The position numbers were made by a program, and so were the translations under genes. A stretch of 64,000 bases of DNA from Gonocerus acuteangulatus (lineage: Eukaryota > Arthropoda > Insecta > Hemiptera > Coreidae), in the NCBI GenBank assembly GCA_946811695.1, contig OX328123.1, forward strand, positions 45,572,517-45,636,516, in the 5' to 3' direction. Positions 61,391 to 64,000 of this stretch are shown one piece after another. The notes under the pieces are model-generated. The model was not told where the DNA came from, searched no databases, and saw only the letters and a list, made by a program, of their open reading frames with translations. Within the stretch, counting starts at the first letter, position 1; every line of letters starts with the position of its first letter.

Positions 61391-61450
61391 TTTCCTAAAC
61401 CACAACTTTTCTCCGGCATTACAACCGGCTTCCTCAGGTGGAACATGATG
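61390..61450 (-). ncRNA. Degenerate hammerhead-like motif, Penelope type
   Basis: Minus strand: TTCCAC, CTGAGGA, A-G, stem CCGG-TTGTAATG-CCGG, A, GAAA, then AGTTGTGG. CTGANGA and GAAA strands are present, stem II pairs over 4 bp, and CCAC/GTGG could form stem I. The usual C after GAAA and the cleavage triplet are altered, so it is likely inactive. Confidence 0.35.
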
Positions 61451-62170
61451 CTTGTTCGTTATCTGAAAGCAAAATGTCTTGGCGTGGGTGTGTGCCGCAC
61501 AGCTGCTGATATATGCAGGGAAGTAGAAGGAGATAGAGGAATGTTAAAATGTTAAAATAAAAACTATTTTTTAAATACTAGATATTTTTGTCGAACTTTT
61601 TTATTATTAAAAAAAAAATCTTACTCCTAATATGGTTTTTATATGGTTAAGCAATTTAGTTAGTGAGGAGCAATTTCCATCTCTAGGAGCATTTTAAATT
61701 AAACTATAAGGAATCAAGAAAAACATCATTTGTTTTGTTTTTGTCAACCTTCGAAGTAATATGCGATGACCTTGTTGCATTAAAATTAGCAAATTCCTCG
61801 GACGTGCCGGCAACCCTATAAACTGAACTGTTCTAAAATTCCAAGCACGAGAACACGAAGGAGGAAGAAGAGAAAATAGTATCATTAAAGGCAATAGAAA
61901 AATTCCTTTACAGGCAAACTAAGAAAAAACTTTGTTCCCCATTAGGTCGAAACTCTGTCAGTAATTCGTGTACCAGCAAACTCCGCTTACGTCTAACAGA
62001 CGGCTGTCTTTAGCACGCCATGTGTTCTTATGTTAGCTCCCTAGATCAAAGTTACAGGTAATTTGACTACTCCAGTTGAAATAAAATAGCTAATTCGTCC
62101 AAAAGTTAGGAAATAAAAAACATACGAGCATCAAAAACACTATCTTTAATGTTAATCAATTTTACGCTAC
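61451..62170. other. No gene recognised
   Basis: AT-rich sequence; nothing identifiable. Confidence 0.5.
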
Positions 62171-62176
62171 TTTATA

Positions 62177-63255
62177 CAGGGTGTCCCAGTATATGTGTCC
62201 ACCCCCTTTTCCTCCTAGACTTGTTGGAATTTCGAAATGGAACTTGGTAGGTCTTAGTTATGTTGTATGAGGTTACTTTTGAAGGTTTAGTTGACTTTGT
62301 AACATTCTCCAGTTTTTCTCCAGCGCACTAACTCTTGATTTTCCAATAGCGGCAGGTATTTTTTATGACGAATTCTGATAGAAAATTTAATTTTAAGACT
62401 AATTTATTCCGAGACATCTTTTGATCCGACGCACCGTTTGCGCGTAAAACGCAAACAATTGAAAAATATCGCCCTTTTGTAGACAAATTCCTATTTATCA
62501 CTGAAACCAAGCCTTGTACGTAAAAACACCTCAATGTAAACGTTGTAGCCTATTAATTTTCCTTTCAGATAATACCAAGATCAAAGTTGTAGATTAAATA
62601 TTTAACGGGGTATTATGAATGAAAACAAAGGCAAATTTATTTTTTAGTTTTATGATATAATAATTTTATATGGAAAAATAAATTTATTCTGTTCTGTTTT
62701 ATTATAATTTTTATATACTTTTTTTCATAAAGTAAATAAGTACTTTTTTTTATTGTTTATGTCAGCCACTTTTTTTTCTATTCTTAGCGATTTTCTGAAT
62801 TGTTTTTTTTTAAAACTTTTAAGGTATATTTTTCATTCATAATATCCCGTTAAATATTAAACCAACAACTTTGATCTTGGTATCATCTGAAAGTAAAATT
62901 AATAGGCTACAACGTTTTTACGTAAAAGGCTTGGTTTCAGCGATAAACAGGAATTTGTCTACAAAAGAGCGATATTTTTCAGTTTTTTGCGTTTTACGCG
63001 CAAACGGTGCGTCGGATCAAAAGATGCCTCATAATAAATTAGTCTTAAAATTAAATTGTCTATCAGAATTCGGCATAAATACCTGCCGCCATAAGAAAAT
63101 CAAGAGTTAGATGCGCTGGAGAAAAACTGTTGAATGTTACCAAGTGAACTAAACCTTCAAAAGAAACTAAGATAACTAAGACCTACCAAGTTTCATATCA
63201 AAATTCCAACAACTCTAGGAGGAAAAGAGGGTGGACACATATACTGGGACCCCTG
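62177..63255. mobile_element. 1.08-kb foldback transposon with CAGGGTGTCCC ends
   Basis: Arms 62177-62630 and about 62835-63255 are inverted copies with about 200 bp of AT-rich spacer. Ends: CAGGGTGTCCCAGTATATGT then GTCCACCC on the left; the right end is its complement with two changes. TATA lies on both outer sides (62173-62176, 63256-63259), so a TA target is likely. Both arms translate to the same peptide-like frame (62328-62534 minus; 62871-63110 plus) merely because they are copies. The first 12 bases equal the right end of the 35.1-37.4 kb element. Confidence 0.88.
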
Positions 63256-63259
63256 TATA

Positions 63260-64000
63260 TGTGCATTACTATCATATATATATATATAATTGCATTTCAA
63301 CGAGGATTACACAATGACGTTCAACAAATATTTATTATTAATTAAAGCCTGATGAGAATATGACAATACTCAAGCAACCGAAGACACTCCGAGATAAAGC
63401 TGTTATTTAATGAGTAGGGAACGGATGTATTTTTTCTGATTCTCAAATCAAAATTTTTGATGGAATTCTGCACGTTTTATGTGATTTTAATCAGGTTTTT
63501 ATTTTACATATTTTGTCAAAAATCCAAATTTTTACATATTATATGTATTTATATATTTGAGAGAAAAAATAAAGGGGAACCCGAGAAAGAATGCTTTACC
63601 CATTGAATCTAGATCACTGTGTCTTTTCTAATTGCAAGCTGCAAAGGTGGCTGGCAGCCATGCTTCCCTGACTCTAATGGTCTTGGAGCAGATGCGTTTT
63701 AAAAAAATATATAACAAATTATTGTTTAACAATTGTACTATTCCTTTAACTCTCTAAAACAAGTGAATAAGTGAAAGACTTATGCCGATATTATTTTCCA
63801 AAATCGAAATATAAAATAATGACTTTTCAACCTGTTATATTTTATTTCTTAGCACCTAAGAAACTCGGACAAATGTCGACTATTTTTCGATACAAAAAAT
63901 CACCAGAAACAAAATGGGCCTGATTGGTGACTCCACCCCTTATAAGATCAGACCGCCATCATTTCACGTTAGAAAATTGCAAAATGCATATTGAATGAAT
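63260..64000. other. No gene recognised
   Basis: AT-rich sequence with a short TA run at 63272-63287; nothing identifiable to the end of the window. Confidence 0.5.

Noticed and set aside
62328..63110. Two similar peptides on opposite strands that look like paralogous small genes
   Set aside because: They are the two arms of a single foldback element; similarity is at DNA level and continues beyond the frames.

Overview
The window reads as AT-rich invertebrate, most likely arthropod, nuclear DNA. No confident host gene was found in it. There are no bacterial-type operons, no long intact open reading frames and no clear multi-exon gene. Nearly everything that can be identified is mobile-element sequence, mostly decayed and partly nested, set in AT-rich DNA with long (TA)n and poly-A/T tracts. 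The arthropod call is inference from the mix of elements: piggyBac, pogo/Tigger, Tc1, a DUF4817-type mariner relative, Penelope, an RNase H-bearing LINE and 5S-derived SINEs.

Layout, left to right. 1-2760: head-to-tail array of two copies of repeat family A and one of family B; each ends in a GC-richer hairpin followed by CTAA and carries an internal (TA)n tract. Around 3.0 kb: a Penelope-type hammerhead-like motif. 4.4-5.6 kb and 9.9-10.7 kb: inverted pair of family D. 7.27-8.47 kb: decayed pogo/Tigger element. 10.86-12.52 kb: decayed piggyBac element. 15.03-16.10 kb: TTAA-flanked foldback. 16.7, 18.9 and 19.9 kb: SINEs, two of them with 5S rRNA-derived heads. 18.4-18.7 kb: inverted-repeat Penelope remnant with a hammerhead-like core. 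20.5-21.2 kb: family C minisatellite. 21.6-22.6 kb: piggyBac deletion derivative that keeps the C-terminal cysteine-rich domain. 23.1-24.0 kb: inverted/tandem repeat cluster. 26.1-26.5 kb: LINE RNase H relic. 29.4-31.8 kb: Harbinger-like MITE, a SINE and a second B element.

35.1-37.4 kb: mariner-type transposon with about 470-bp inverted ends and a nearly readable transposase. 38.0 kb: tRNA-headed SINE. 39.1-40.2 kb: Penelope reverse transcriptase pseudogene. 45.5-46.8 kb: inverted A copy. 50-51.5 kb: 288-bp tandem units. 52.9-54.3 kb: Tc1 element with an A fragment inside it. 54.3-54.9 kb: palindrome and Harbinger/MADF-like remnant. 55.8-58.3 kb: TIR-bounded DNA transposon carrying a multi-copy 'uncharacterised' protein family with a candidate DDE triad. 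58.3-60.1 kb: LINE ORF2 end interrupted by a 243-bp retrocopy. 62.2-63.3 kb: 1.08-kb foldback.

Functionally this is a TE graveyard rather than a set of cooperating genes. The points most worth following are: (i) a short core shared by SINEs with tRNA-like and with 5S-like promoters; (ii) the CACTG-ended transposon at 55.8-58.3 kb; (iii) hammerhead-like motifs of Penelope type; (iv) the flush A-A-B array; (v) the LINE/retrocopy nest whose reading frame is restored on removal of the insert. All homology calls come from reading translations and motifs by eye; no database search was run.
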